From NCBI GenBank assembly GCA_025200525.1, contig CM045763.1, positions 151,286,246 through 151,350,245 of the forward strand: a DNA stretch of 64,000 nt, in the 5' to 3' direction. A program made the translations under genes and the position numbers. Below are positions 10,279 to 23,911 of the stretch, in pieces (within the stretch, counting starts at the first letter, position 1; each line of letters opens with the position of its first letter). The DNA is from Camellia lanceoleosa (Eukaryota; Streptophyta; Magnoliopsida; Ericales; Theaceae). Below the pieces are notes generated by a model, which worked only from the letters and a program-made list of their open reading frames with translations, did not search any database and had not been told where the DNA came from.

Positions 10279-12688
10279 ATGTTTGTGTTTGTGTTAACAA
10301 TTTTCGGTGATCAAGTAATTGTTTGTAGTAATGTCATATGCAGTATGACCCCAGCGGAAGTTAAAAGGGAAGGTGATGATTATGACATTCCAAATGAAGC
10401 AGATGACATTCGTTTGATGAATGAAAGTCGGGCAGAACCTGATCATGGTTGCGAAGGTGGTCCGACCAATGAAGAAGCAACCAACATGAACGGTGAAGAT
10501 GGCAGAGCCGACGTGAAAAAAGAAATGGTTGACGATGCTCATCGCAATGACATGGTTGGTGATGTTGAACGTGCTATTCTGGAACAGAAATTTGATTCGG
10601 TCAAAGATGGAGAAGATTTCTACAATGCGTATGCTAAAGCCAAGGGATTTAGTATACGAAAATCCAGATTTAACACAAATAAAGAGGGAAAGGTCGTTAG
10701 TAGGCTGTGGTTGTGTTCAAAGGAGGGTCAGAGATTACCAAAATACTTGGACCGTGTTGCTGAGAAGAGTAGAGCTCCCAAGGCACTAACAAGAGTAGGT
10801 TGCAAAGCCCAATTTCGCATACGGTACGATGCGGATGCTGGTGAAGGGGGAAAGTATGTTGTGACTCACTTCGTCGCAGACCACAACCATGAATTGGCGA
10901 AACAACACTGTGTGATGTATCTGAGGTCACATCGCAGTTTAAACAGCGCTGACAAAGCTCAAGCAATGGCTATGCGCAATGTCGGTGTGAAGACTAGCCA
11001 AATCATGGACTATATGGTAAATCAATCCGGGTCTTATGAGAATGTTGGTTTCATCCGTACGGATCTGCACAACCATATTCAAGCCGAACGTAGAGCAGAA
11101 GTTGAGGATGGTGATGCGCAGGGTGCGTTGGTTTACCTATGTGCAAAACTTGATGTTGATGCACGTTTTTTTTACAAGTATGATGTGTAACGATAACAAG
11201 TTACAAAAATGCTTGCAGGCAGATTCGAAATCGCGGGCCGACTACGCAAAGTTTGGTGATGTGTTGATATTTGACTCAACTTACAGAACCAATGCATACA
11301 AGAAACCTTTTGTCATGTTGGCTGGTGTGACTAGCCACTTTAGGACCACAATATTTGCATGTCTTTTGCTAGCTAATGAGACAATTGAGACATACACATG
11401 GGTTTTGGAAACATTTATGGAGGCGATGGGCAATAAAGCACCTGTGTCGTCTTGACAGATGGGGATAAGAAGCGTCGAGAGGCAATCGAAGAGTATTTCC
11501 GACGCAAGACATCGATTATGTAATTGGCATCTTGGGAAAAATCTTTGTTTGAGATGTTCACATAAGTGGCTTTGCATATGCTTTCAAGCGGGCATGGACA
11601 TGGAAACGGATGAGACAAAGTTTGAGCATGGCTGGACGACAATGGTCGAAAAATTTGGACTTCAAACCAACAGTTGGGTGTTGGAGACATATGAGAAGCG
11701 TCATATGTGGGCTGAGGCATATATGCGTGGATATTTCTTTGCTGGGATGAAGAGCACTCAGCGCTCGGAGTGTATGAATGCTTATTTCAATCCCTTCCTC
11801 CAACACAAATTGAAGCTATATGAATTTGTTAGGCACTATGATCGGGCTCTTGCAAGGATAAGGTATAACGAGGCTGGAGATGATGCTGAAACAAATAACA
11901 CTTTTCCGGTATTGATTACTCCATTGCGAGATATAGAGAGACATGGAGCTGAGCTATTCACCCGAAATATATTTAGAATGTTCCGTGATGAAATCTTAGA
12001 AGAGGGGAAGTTGAATGTGAAGGACGTGTTCCCTTTGCCGGATGGTCAGAAATGCTACTATATTCATAAGTACAAAGTGAAGGACAGATCATGGATAGTA
12101 ACACACAGTCCAGTGGATGCTGCAATGAGATGTTCTTGCATGAAGTTTGAGTCGTTGGGGCTACCTTGCTGCCACATGATATGTGTTATGAAAGCCGAAA
12201 ATTTAACGCAAATTCCCCCAACTTGTGTGCTGCATAGATGGACAAGGGCTGCAAGCAAGGATGGCCAGCAATGGCCTCAACCCTCAATTGATAGCACTAC
12301 AACACAGACGGCCCGGTATGGGATATTGAGTTCTTCCTACAACGAAATGTGTTTCTATGCCTCGCAATCAACGGAAGGTTTCAAAGAGGCTAGGGATGTA
12401 TGTCTTCCGATGACGAGCCGGATGAAAGAGTTATATGAGAGGAATTTGAACGGTGGGAATGGAGACAGAGGGAAACATTCATTCCGTCGACAATTTGGAG
12501 TAGAAGATCCTGATGTTGTGAAGACAAAAGGGAACCCAGGATGGGCCTCGTCCAACTGTCGAAGACCAAGAAAATGTGGGAATTGCAAATGCATTGGGCA
12601 CACAAAGCGAACGTGTCCTAAGGTTCGGTTTAGACGAACAGTGGGTACTAACTCAGATCTTGAATACACCCCACATAATCGATCGTGA
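10279..12688 (+). pseudogene. FAR1-related / Mutator-like (MULE) transposase, frameshifted
   Basis: It resembles FHY3/FAR1 and the Jittery-type MULE transposases they derive from. In order: an acidic N-terminus; a FAR1 DNA-binding domain (about 10580-10900, with conserved C, C and HNH residues); MULE transposase segments (SRADYAKFGDVLIFDSTYRTN at 11232-11290, then the DARHRLCNWHLG block at 11501-11536); a SWIM zinc finger (CSC...CCH, about 12130-12175); and a CX2CX4HX4C zinc knuckle near 12570-12615. The reading frame breaks near 11185, near 11446 and near 11499 (the second and third shifts compensate). In-frame ATGs are at 10279 and 10345. I could not find terminal inverted repeats, so host gene versus MULE origin is open; the knuckle and the breaks favour a MULE. 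Confidence 0.85.
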
Positions 12689-14460
12689 GTACAATGCGGA
12701 GTCATCGCCTGCTCGTAAAAGCGGGTTGGTGGATCCAAGTACACCGCATTAAACGGCGACTATTTTTTGATGTTTCTCCTGATCCCAAGCAGCCTGTGGG
12801 GCAATACGGTAGTGTTGAAGCAGCAGTGTGGAAAAATGATTCGAATACAATTCATGAGGTGAATCAGGTAATTGTATAATTTGTATGATTTACTTATTTC
12901 CTTAATTTATTGGGTAGACAGTACTAGCTATTGAAAAAACATGGAAATAATGTATGTAGTTTTCATTTTGCACGGATTGCTGTACGTAACGTGTAAATAA
13001 TTGGTTATGTACAATTCCAGGAAATGGCACAACGTTACTTATGTACAAGGCCATGAGTTGTAAATTTCCCATATTGTTTAGAGTGATGTTGTCATTTGTG
13101 TTTGCAGTGACTTGTCATTTTGAAAACTAATTGAAGGTGAGGTGAGATATATATGGGTTGTCTGTATATTGTTTTGGGTGGGAAATTGGCTTATGTCTGT
13201 ATTCCAAGATTCCTATTGCGGGTTGCTTGTTTCTGTTCCATATATGGTTGGATCTAACTGAAGGGTTTTTTGCGGTGTGGTTTATCAACTAACGTTGTGT
13301 TTCGCTTTGTATTGATTTGTTATAACTTGTGTCGGTAAATTAGTATTATATTTCGAGCAAAATACGATTTCTGTCCAAGTGGGTTTGCAAAATTACATAC
13401 CAGCACATGCATTTTGTATATAATCCAAGTGGCAGTTAATTTTGGGTGTTACTTGGAGAAAGTAACCCAACGAACTTGTTACTTTATCTCCATGCCGATT
13501 GGTATATGAATTACGAGTTATGAACAGGAGTTGTGAAATTATTTAATGTTTACTATGGAAGTATGGGTTTATTGTTAGTAAAATTATGGTGGGCCTATAT
13601 CGACAGCAACGAAGCAGTAATTTTAAGTTGACAAGTTGAAGAAGAAAATCAAGCAATTGTGGTATTGGTTCGAATGCCTGAAAAGGATGAAGACTTCTTT
13701 CGATGAACTGAGGGTAACAAAGTAGAAAGTAGAAAGTAGAAAGTTGTTGTGTTGTTGTGTTGTCTGTAACAAAGTAGAAAGTAAAAGGGAAAAAACTACA
13801 CAGAAGTTACAATGTAGAAAGTAAGTTGTGTTGTTGTTCATGTCCTCTCTCTCTGCAAACATTCTGCCCTTTATAGCTATAAAATTCCCACGACCCCATG
13901 ATCTGCCAATTCTGCAACTGCTTCTGTGCAACTTCTGTAACTGCACGGTCATTTCTGTGTATTGAAACCACATAAAAGCTTCACTTGTACCTGTCGAAGT
14001 GCATATAATTGAAGTTGCCACCTGTGCCCAGATCCTTTTAGCCTTTCCTCGACAGATACGACTCCTAATTCGTTCATGTTTCCTCTTGGAGGGTGGCCAC
14101 TAAATCCATGAGCACTGCCAGTAACTGCTCCAGCGTGTAAGTCAGGTGGCATGCAAGATTCATTGTTAGTTGAATGGAGCAGCTGTTGGGAGGATGTGGG
14201 AAAAATAGGTGCAAAGAGGAATTTTTAATCTAATATCCAATCATAATTTAGCTAAAAATATGAGCGAACTTTTTTAAAAAAAAAAGTAGTTCCCATTTTT
14301 TTGATTATAAACCCGAGATGTATATTTTGTTTTTGATATAAATAAGTTGTGTATTTTCGTTACGTAAAATGTAGGACAACAATTGTGTTTAAGTCATTAC
14401 AATACAGAACATTGAACATATTTTTATTAAATTACGGAAATTCAATATTTGGCGAGTGTG
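12689..14460. other. Non-coding flank with a small minisatellite
   Basis: No convincing gene. Positions 13715-13845 contain repeated GTAGAAA and TTGTTGTG units. The open frame 13623-14021 on the minus strand is antisense to this repeat and looks accidental. Confidence 0.5.
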
Positions 14461-14564
14461 ATGATTCATAGTCGTGAATAAATGAGTGGCCTAGTGTTGT
14501 GGTTCAAGGCCCGGTTGCAAGGATTGTGGTTGTGTTTAGTGGACAATATTCTGTCGATTTTTAT

Positions 14565-15208
14565 CTCATAATGATGAGGGACATGGCCCACAATGGTGAA
14601 AAGGAAGGTCGACAGGGAAGCGTCAACATTTGGCAGAGTGGACTTGAAGATTCGAAGTCGAGGCGATTCTGATCGCTTATGGTGTAGACGTGTGGGATCA
14701 TGCAATGCTGGGCCACAAAAACAGTATACGGATATCGAAACCAACGATCTCCGTTCTAGGCATTCCAAGTATACTAAACCTCCACTTCTATCTGTCGATC
14801 TCCCTTTTCTTGTGTTTATTTCATGGCCACCAACTGTTTGAAACTTCTGTCGACAGAGCAAGGCTCCTGCTTTGTCTCATGCTTCCTCCTGAAAGTATGC
14901 CCACTAACTCATAATGATGAGGGACATGCCCCACAATGGTGAAAAGGAAGGTCGACGGGGAACAGTCAATATTTGGCAGAGGGGACTTGAAGATTCGAAG
15001 TCAGGGGGTGGCAGTTATGGTGTAGACGTGTGGGATCATGCAATGATGGGCCACAAAAACAGTATACGGATATCAATACTAAACCTCCACTTCTATCTGT
15101 GGAGCTCCCTTTTCTTGTGTTTATTTCATGGCCACCAACTGTTTTAAACTTCTGTCGACAGAGCAAGGCTCCTGCTTTGTCTCATGCTTCCTCCTGAAAG
15201 TGTGCCCA
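14565..15208. repeat. Tandem duplication, ~344-bp unit, two copies
   Basis: The block beginning ACTCATAATGATGAGGG at about 14563 recurs at about 14907. It runs through AGTATACGGATATC, TCATGGCCACCAACTG and CTGTCGACAG to the phrase CCCACTAACTC, where the second copy begins. Copy 2 has two internal deletions. Small open frames in either copy are just the repeat. Confidence 0.85.
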
Positions 15209-15690
15209 CTAACTCCATGACTGGTGGTAAAAACTTCCCCTATCACTTCTAGGTGACCCACATGCAGAGAGCCCACTTTCAGGTGGTGGACATTCCTTCA
15301 GACTTGGCCACATGCCCTCGATTAAGTAGACCATCTGTCGACAGAGACTGGCAAAACTTGGTGCAAACAATAGCTCCCATGTTCAAGTTAAATATTGCGG
15401 AAGTGATTGACACCCCCTTCAATCACCACCTGCTGCACTGAGACCAATACCCACACGCTGGGGCCATTGGAGAAGGAAAAAAACAAGAATTTTTAAAAAA
15501 AAAAAAAAAAAGTGGCCAATCGAGAGAGAGGGTCATGGGGTCCCCTTGTGGGTCCAAGTCATATGATATTTAACTTCAACGAGGGGGCCATTGTTTGGGC
15601 CCAATAGCAAATTTCTTAATACGGGCCCAAAACAAACATAAACTAGAGCCCAATATAAGAGCTTTTAAATATACTGGCGCCATCATAAGC

Positions 15691-15698
15691 TATAAAAG
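15691..15698 (+). promoter_or_regulatory. TATA box of the PMD gene
   Basis: TATAAAAG lies 123 bp upstream of an ATG at 15814 that has a good plant context (AAGCCATGG). A pyrimidine-rich leader lies between them. The position suits a class II promoter. Confidence 0.6.
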
Positions 15699-15813
15699 AC
15701 CCACCCTTTCAACTTCAAACCACTTCATTTCCCTCTGATTCGAACTCCCCAGACTGTACTCCTCCTTCTCAACCATTGCCGTTCAAAACCAGAGCACCAT
15801 AAAACCCTAAGCC

Positions 15814-18800
15814 ATGGTGCCGAAAAAATCTCAACCATCTCCATCTGAGGAGAACAATGAAGACCTACTCTGCTTCCTGCACCCTATCGTAGCACGACGC
15901 TTCCTCTAAAATTTGGTGCAACCCTATTGCAAAGACAAGCTCTGTTGCTAAGGCTACTCTAGGCCCTACCTTCGCGTCTTACTTCCCAGACGAGCTAGCT
16001 CCATACTATCCCCTTGGTAATGGTGAGAACCTTCTTCTCAACCAACCTGGACTGAAGTGGCCTAACTGGAATGTCAGCAAAAACCCACTCAGAGGGTGGA
16101 GGTCACCAGACTCGACATGGTTGAGCTAGGAGAATTGAAGGTCACGACGCTGAAGTATGGAAGCACCAGGGCGTTGGTGAAGCAATTAGACTGTCGACTA
16201 AAATTTATGACGTGGACAAGGGGCTGATTGCTGCTGCTGTATGCTTTTAGTCGCAGTCTAGTAACTCCCTACTCCTTAATTTTGGTATGATTTCCCCTAC
16301 CATCTTAGATGTAGCTCACTTGACTGGTCTCCCAATCTTGGGCAATCCAATTCATGCTCTCTTTGAGCCTCCAAAAGTGACATTTACTTTAAACACTGAC
16401 ATGTGCTATACAGATTTTTCCAAAAAATACCAAGGCAAGCCTGGTTCCCCTGTCGATGACAAAGAAAGAACTGCTTTTTACTTTGGCTTTGTGAGTTTCT
16501 TTTTTGTGTCCCTGGGTACAAGATCACGAAAGAATACCTCTCCCTTGCCTTGTGTATGCAAGATGGCCAACTTATGGCTTTAGCCCCTTATCTTTTTGCC
16601 ACCCTTTACAAGGCCCTATTTTCCTTTGTCGACAAGAAGATTTCTGGCAACTGTGGTGGCCCCTTCTGGCTCTTCCAGGCCTGGTTGTATGCCTATTTCC
16701 CTGAGGCACGACCCCCACCACCTAACACCTTAAAACCTATTTTCTACTCCTATGCTGAGCAACTGCTCACTTATAACAGCCAACCCATCCTCACTTTCAC
16801 AAATCATCTGACCATGTTTTACAACCTTCCTTCGCAGAGACCTTCCCACCTGTACATGCCATTTCAAAACTTTGAATTCTCCTCCAGTAGACTTCGCTTC
16901 CTCTTCACAGACCCATCTGATTTACACAATGACCAAGTCCAAGAACAAAACGAGAGTTGGAGACACATTCTCACCTCTAGACATGTCTTGGTTGGCTATT
17001 CCGTATCCTCCGCCAAGCTATCCAATTGCAGTTTTGAGACATACTGTCCGAATCAATGGTCCAGGCAATTTGATCTTTCCCAGGCTATCCCTTATCCTTA
17101 TTTCCACCCAACCATCCATGAGGAGATTGGGTCCAGAATCCACTTCAAAGATCCTACACAAGCTGAATCCATTCTCACAGAGAACACCAAACTTTTCCAA
17201 GATTTTGGCCCCTTCTTCTTCAAACCTGCTTCGGACTGCTCGGCTGCTTTTGACCATTGGTGGGGACTTATGTCTGCCATTATTTTCTACAAGCCACTTG
17301 AAAGCTGCCTTAACGATACTTGTCATATTCAGGGCCGCATATCCTCGCCTTCCAAGCTTAAGGCTACAGGTATCCTTTCTTCATATACTTCGATCCTCGA
17401 CCGTGTCATGCAATTTTTTGTTTTTTTCTACAACACTAACTTGTTTAACCTTGATGACCAAAATTGGGCTTCTCTTGAACCATGGTTAGGGACCAACATA
17501 AAGGCAAGGCTCCAATGGATGCAACTACTCGCACAAACACCCCTTCGCCCGAAATTAATGCGAGACTTTTGCAGATGTAAGCAGAGAGGAACTACCACCG
17601 CATTCTCGCCGAGACAGAGGTCACAGCGAAGAAGAGAGAAGAGCCTTCCACTGCTCCTGCTCTAAGCACAGACCTAAGTGAGTGGGATATCCCTCTCAGC
17701 TAAATGGTTGGCCAAACTACATCAAATCCTTCAGGGTAGCTCTACCAAGTAAGCCTTCACTTTACTTTTTTACATCATCTCAATTTCCATTCACGCCCGA
17801 CTGATCACTTACTTTTGTGCAGAGAAAAAGAAGGAGATTACTCTTTGCTGCTGCTGATGATGACGATGCTTCCACTTCTCCTCAACACATTCATCAAATT
17901 CCCAGTCCCATCAGTAATGTACCCACAGAACCCATTGTACAACCAACTCCACCACCACCTGAAGCATCGCAACAAACTTCCTTACAACCTGCTTCACACT
18001 CTTCGCTACAGCAATCTACACAATCTACATCACAACATCGTTCCACTTCTCCTCAACACATTGTCCCTTCTGTCTTTAGCCCTCAACCATCACCATCCAA
18101 CCCCTCCAATTCCCAAACTTCAAACAAAGAATCACAGAGGATTGAATTTGACATTTCAATCAATAGCCAATCCTCTCCAATAGATGACAACACAAAATCC
18201 CCTCAACCAGAAGTTCACCACAACCAAGGTAAATAGAATTACAAATGTTACTGTTTGTTTGGGGAAAAAAAACTTCTCTTTAAGTAACTGGTATTGTTCT
18301 CCAATTTACAGGGATGGACATAATACAGGACTCATCTCCACGACCAATGGGCGAGACAGAACTTGAAGGTCCTTATGACTATCCCCTGTTAGCAGTACTA
18401 GAGAAAGAGCCTCAAGGCGCTGATGCTGCCATTTCATCAAGATTAAACAACTCGCCTCCGATGCCACAACCACAGCTGAACAAGGCCAACCGTCTGCGCG
18501 CACGTTATCAGGACAGGTACTACCATTTCCAACCTCATCCTATTTACTCTTTATTACTTGCAAGCATATATTCTCACCAAACTATTAATGTTCACAGGCC
18601 ATCGGTCCATCACAGGATATTAGGGCCGAAGTTTCTATTCTTCAACAAGATCTAGACGAAATATCCCCATTGCCTCAAAGGCTACATCTGTTTGATGTTG
18701 AAACTCAACAAACCTTAACCACCTTCATCAACCTCATTAACACCCCAGTTGAAGAAATCATTCTTCACAAACCTGATGAAACCTTGGCCTGTCTTTCTGC

Positions 18801-19251
18801 TGTTGTAAACCTCTCCCCTAATCCTTTCAACCCCATTCAACTAAAGCAATTGGCCAAGATCATCACGGAATGGCCAACCCTTTCAGAGATGGTTCAGACT
18901 TGCTCGAAGGATATTCAAACCAAAAAGGATTTCCTAAATGAAGCCCACACCATATCTACTTCACTCAAACCAAGCCAGCAAACCTCTGCAGGCATTCTTC
19001 AGCAACACTCAGCACTTGAACTTGAGGAAGCCAAACTCATGGCAGAACTTGCCTCTGTCCGGCAAAGAAAGGCTCATCTGCAGCAGCAACATGACCAACT
19101 TAATGAAGAAGCAAGGATGATACTCTCCCAAATTAGACATCATTCTGCATCCATTCAGACAACTAAAGCTGAGTTGGACCAAGCCCAAGCCATGCTGGCA
19201 GATGCTCAATCAGAGTGGGGTGTTTTAGCCGTTCTGTTCCTCAAATCGTAG
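15814..19251 (+). pseudogene. Plant mobile domain (PMD) protein gene, decayed, with coiled-coil C-terminus
   Basis: The PMD (aminotransferase-like plant mobile domain) occurs in MAIL1/MAIN-type nuclear proteins and in transposons. From ATG 15814 the frame stops at 15909. PMD-like sequence continues through NPLRGWRSPDSTW, a TAG replacing the expected W near 16248, LNFGMISPTILDVAHLTGLP (about 16280-16340), then after a frameshift near 16505 the block KEYLSLALCMQDGQLMALAP and WLFQAWLYAYFPEA (about 16530-16710). A stop near 17577 interrupts the frame leading to IPLS (about 17702). C-terminal exons at about 17822-18229 (Pro/Ser/Gln-rich), 18312-18516 and 18598-19251 have GT/AG borders. The last exon, full of heptad-like E/L/Q/A runs, predicts a coiled coil. 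The first C-terminal junction keeps phase; the last does not. Gene-like structure is clear, function is lost or doubtful. Confidence 0.75.
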
Positions 19252-19284
19252 GCTAGTTTATATATGTATTCTTTTGTATTGCAC

Positions 19285-20215
19285 ACCTAGGAATGATTTG
19301 GAAAGGTAGAAATGATTGCCGTTTTAATGATAAGATTGTTGATGGGCCTGAATTGGCTGAGATGGTGAAACTGAGGGTTGCACTTTGCTGTAAGCAGAGT
19401 TATAAAGGCCTACAGTATTCAGTGGACGACATATATTGTATTCTGGATAGTATCAAAGTCTGATTGAGGGGGTGGTGTTTGGTGGTTTTTGCTGCAAGGG
19501 TGCAGGAGTTTGGTGAATCTGTGGTATGCAGGATTTTGGTCAGTCTGTGGTATTACCATATGTTCTTGGTGGCTACTTTTGCTCTGTTATGCTTCAATGT
19601 TGCTATGCTTTGCCTTATTTTTTGGCTTGTTGCTCTGGCTTAGTTTATGGGGTCAAGCATGCTCATTTCGGTTGCTCTTTGCGTGCTTCAACTCGCTCGC
19701 TATATATGTACTCTATGCCGCTATATGGGATCAACGAATAGCCTTAAGTCTGCTTCGCATATTGGCCTTTTTCCAATTGTTTGAATGATGTTTTGGTGTG
19801 TCAGATGAAGTCTGGCTTTGGATTGGGGAAAGTTATTGGAGGTCCGTGGCCGCCTTGTTGTAATTGTTGGTCTGCTGCTGTAGTTATTTTCTTTTTTTGG
19901 AGGTTGAAGGATCAGGCTCAAGTCTGAATGGAGGTTGAAGGTTCACGCTCAAGTCTCAATGGCGGCTGTATGGTCTGAAGTTTGTTCATGCTGCCTTGGA
20001 GTTTCATCTGGTTACCTTGTTATGCGGTTTTGTGAGGATGGGCTTGGAGTTACGTTCTTATTGTTTTCCTTCTGTTTTTGTTTCTCTTCATTGGTCTCTC
20101 ACCAACTAGGAGGTTGGACCTTTTTTAGCTCCAACCTCCTCTTTCTTGATGTAGCATTGACACCTTGTATGTGCTTTTCATGAATACGCTTTTGTTTTGC
20201 CGAACAAAAAAAAAT
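19285..20215 (+). mobile_element. 5'-truncated LINE (non-LTR retrotransposon) 3' end
   Basis: A short frame at about 19290-19463 (MIWKGRNDCRFNDKI, then LAEMVKLRVALCCK and YSVDDIYCILDSIKV, then stop) matches the extreme C-terminus of plant LINE reverse transcriptases. About 740 bp of 3' UTR follow, ending TTTTGCCGAAC and an A-run at 20206-20215, as expected for target-primed insertion. The 5' border, immediately after the PMD gene, is approximate and I see no clear target duplication. Open frames at 19489-19788 lie in the UTR. Confidence 0.7.
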
Positions 20216-23200
20216 TGAATATCAATACTCATGTTTTTAATGGTCTGTTGTATGGTTGTTTTTATTTTTTGTGCAATTTTTCACCGTTTGTGCATTGTTA
20301 TGAAGTAATCAATTCCCCTTCAAAGTGCATTATAGTCACCGCTATTTGTTTGTTCTGTGGCCTTTTTTTTGCTTTGTTTTAGACAAAATCATGGCATTGA
20401 CAAAAATCGAACAAACATAATTGATGTTGTAAAAGCGAACAAACATTACTACTTTGAACTTGCATTGTTTGTTGGACAAATATCACATTGCGGTTGACAA
20501 AAATTACTATATTCATTTGGGCAAATATGACATTGCATTGTTTGTTCTGTACCCATAACATTGGAATTATGTGTATGACATTACGTACAGGCCACGATAA
20601 AAGCAAACAAACATTACTATACCTCCCCTCTTTGTTCCAAATTCCAAACATTGGAATTATGTGTACAATCAATACGCAGGGAAATTAGTATTATCACAAA
20701 TGCGACCTAAAAAGTTGTCACGACAAGTCGATGCAAGAATCCGATTGTGGTTCAAGATCGAAATTATCGTCAGATCGGGCCATGATAAAATCACTGCCCT
20801 ATTTGTTGTAATTGCAATCAATCACATGCACGAATGATACTCGCCCATCTTTGTATTGTTCACATCCATAACGAAGTCAAGCAGCAACTTCCGGCGCACA
20901 GAAGGATGAAACTATGTACAGAAAGCGAATAACACAAATCAGGTACAGTTACAGCAGTAGGAAATAAACGGATTTATTTCACAATTGAAAATTAAGCGGT
21001 ACAATGTACCTTGTGTGGACCGTTGGGTATATCAGGTTGCTGCATGTACTTTATCACAAACATCCCACAGTCGAAAGTGTTACAAATGAAATGTAACATT
21101 CAGTTTCTCGTAAAATATAAGTAGGTTTGTTAAATGAGTGATTCAGGAGTGAAGTCAATGTGACGCAGGGTTTGTGGATTACTCGTCCAGTTGTTGTAAT
21201 GGCCTTTGTTCTAACATGCGGACGTCAAAGGTACGACGCTCACAAAGATATTCATTTCCAAACTGTAGTTGCAGTAAGGCATGCATTGTTTGAACTTGTT
21301 GCAGAATGAGAGGGTTAGTTTATGTGAAGGATGTGACAGTGTTGAAGTAGATTTGTGAAATTCAGCACGACAAACCAACATATTTGCGCTGCTCAAATTT
21401 TGTTGGTGTCCAGTGTGGCGGATGCCAATGAGTCAAATAGGTACGCCACACGGTCTACCATATCTATTTTTAGGTACAACCAATGTACTCCTCTATAATT
21501 GAAAGGCATGTAAATCTACACATAAACACAAGTGAAGACATTGTTTAGAGGGCATGCGAACATGTACGAACTTTCATATTTACATTGACATTCATGTAAA
21601 TGGGATCGACATTCATATTACCGTCGTTCATATTAAATCTACTCGCTTCAATGGGATGGACACTCATATTACCTTCTGACATGCATCAAGCACCCCAGTA
21701 TATCTGTCATGTCCAAAATATGATTTGACGATATTATCATGGTTCAGAGGTTGAGTTTTTTGATTTAGTATCAAAGTCTGCATGTTTAGTGTGTAAAGTT
21801 CAGTCAGCCAAAGTTTTCTGAAAATATGTCTTCTGCAATACACAACCGACCTAAAACACTTACTTACCGACACATATACTGGAAAGTACCACGCAGTATG
21901 CCTCCCGTCTTTGTGTACTTGCCGCTGTCCGTTAGTCAATTGAACCGCGACCAAGTTGATTGGCTGGAACATTGTAACAGACCAGGCAACTTGCGAAATA
22001 AGGTTTGCCATTTGTTTAAACGTAACACGAAATAACAATGTCCCTACATGGATGTCCATCATGCAAATATAGTGGAAATAACATTGTCAGGTGCCACGAC
22101 TTACAGTGTCGGATAGCCATGCCCCTGGTTTGAGCGTGCGCATGTCGCGTTGCGTAGCACATTTGCAAGGCATTTCATGCAGATTCATAGACACGACAAT
22201 GTCCCTACATTAAACCTATACATCAACTAGTAAGAAGCAACGTACAGCCTAGTAAAACTTAAACGTATCTGGCTTAACTGTACAACATAAGATTAGTTTT
22301 TTCTGTTGTACAACTATGGCAGATATTCCTGATTCTACTAGTCTTCAATCCAATGAAGATTAGTTTTAAGTTTTAAAAGAACAAAATGAAAAGACAAAGT
22401 TTTAGATATTACAACTTATGACATGTCCAATACTATTTGCTAAAATAATATGTGAAAATTGAAATGCTCATTTACAGGTCAGCAAGTTAAAAAAAAAGAA
22501 ACACATGTTTTTTACAAACTGGAGCCAACAATATCCCAAAATGATCAAAATGGAAAATGTAAGCAGAGTAGAAGAAAATAGCTACGGAAAATTGCACTTC
22601 ATTATAAGTTTTTAAAAAAATTTGCAAATCATGGGTAAACTTTATTAAGTTTCATAATTAAAATTATAAAGGTTTCCATGAATTTGTAAATATTTTTGTG
22701 AAAATATCAGTGGTTTGCAATTTTCCCAATAGGTAGATGTGTGCAGGATAAGACCAAAAGAATAAAACTTCAAAGAGGAAATTTAGCCACTGATCTTTCC
22801 CTAGCCCACTGCATTAAATTCAAAGAAAATCCTACATGCGACATCGATAAACCCATCAAATCATAGAGAATTAAAAATTAAAGAACTGATACCTACAAGA
22901 ATCAAATAAACATAGCACGACACATGAAAATTGTGGAAATCAAACTTATTTCACAAATACTATGAAACAGGTTAATTGCGAGTACTAAACTCATCCGTAC
23001 CTTTCATTTTTACTGTCGGCAAGTACAAAGTCAACAACTTCGTGTTCGGCCGCTGATAAAACCTCTATGCTCTCCAGTGTCATCAAGTCCTATCAATATA
23101 AACAATCAAGTAACATCAACTCCTATTAATATAAACAATTAACTAACTCACCACTGTTCAGAAATTTAATTTGCAAAGTACATAACACATCCTTATGCAT

Positions 23201-23391
23201 CTAAAATTGGTGAAGCGATGTCTAACCCGTGAACGGAACCGCTTGTCCAACCTGTGCAGTTTGGACAGGACTTTGTCCGAAATCTGCAACACAAGTGTAC
23301 AACATTTGTTACTGCAAACTTGCACTAGAATCACAAATATTAAAATACAACACAAATAATGGTTCAATTATGATCAGTAATGCTGTCGGCA
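20216..23391. other. Region without recognised genes
   Basis: Low-complexity direct repeats (GAACAAACA, AACAAACATTACTA, and ACATTGGAATTATGTGTA at about 20560 and 20648) occupy 20390-20670. A minus-strand frame of 132 codons at 21664-22062 and one of 69 codons at 23158-23367 have no family resemblance I can defend. This may be the decayed flank of a transposon. Confidence 0.4.
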
Positions 23392-23911
23392 TCAATTGGT
23401 AATGAAACATACAAAAGGTGAAGTGATGTGTCGACTTGGGAATTTTTCGGCAGTAAGTCGAGTACTCATTTTGCTATCGCTGCACGAATGCATATCCCCT
23501 ACGTCTGTCGCTTCAACATCTCTTCCTCTTCCTCTTCCCTTTCGTGTGCCTGTTACAATTTGTCCCGCTCCCAATGTTTGGGCAACCTTACCAGCAGAAG
23601 GATGCACATTGTCTGCTTCTCCTCGCATTGGTGGCAAGGTTTGCAAATCATCAAAGGAAGATAAACTCTGTTTTGCAATGTTCTTGATGGCCAGAAACTG
23701 AACCGAAAGAGATTTGCTTTCTTCACTTGCGTATGTTTCCTCCAACGCAAGGCCACGGTTGTTGTGCATGTCCCCAACTTCTTGGACGGTACGCAACTGT
23801 CCATCGTGCATATCAATTATCTCATTCGACAACATTCCATTCACATAATTGTCCTCCCAATCCACCCCCTGTAAATCTTGAACATTACCCTCATTTGGGC
23901 TACCATAATAA
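23392..23911 (-). CDS. Hypothetical ORF fragment
   Basis: A long minus-strand frame (it continues to 23961, but 23912-23961 is antisense to the CLASSY fragment, so the original sequence must end there). The product is acidic and hydrophilic, with a basic GRGRGR motif near its C-terminus and no recognisable domain. It may be an exon of a transposon gene or chance. I assign no function. Confidence 0.25.

Noticed and set aside
21664..22062. 132-codon minus frame as a Ulp1-type protease exon of a transposon
   Set aside because: One short FQPIN-like phrase recalls such proteases, but the catalytic His-Trp and Cys blocks are not visible.
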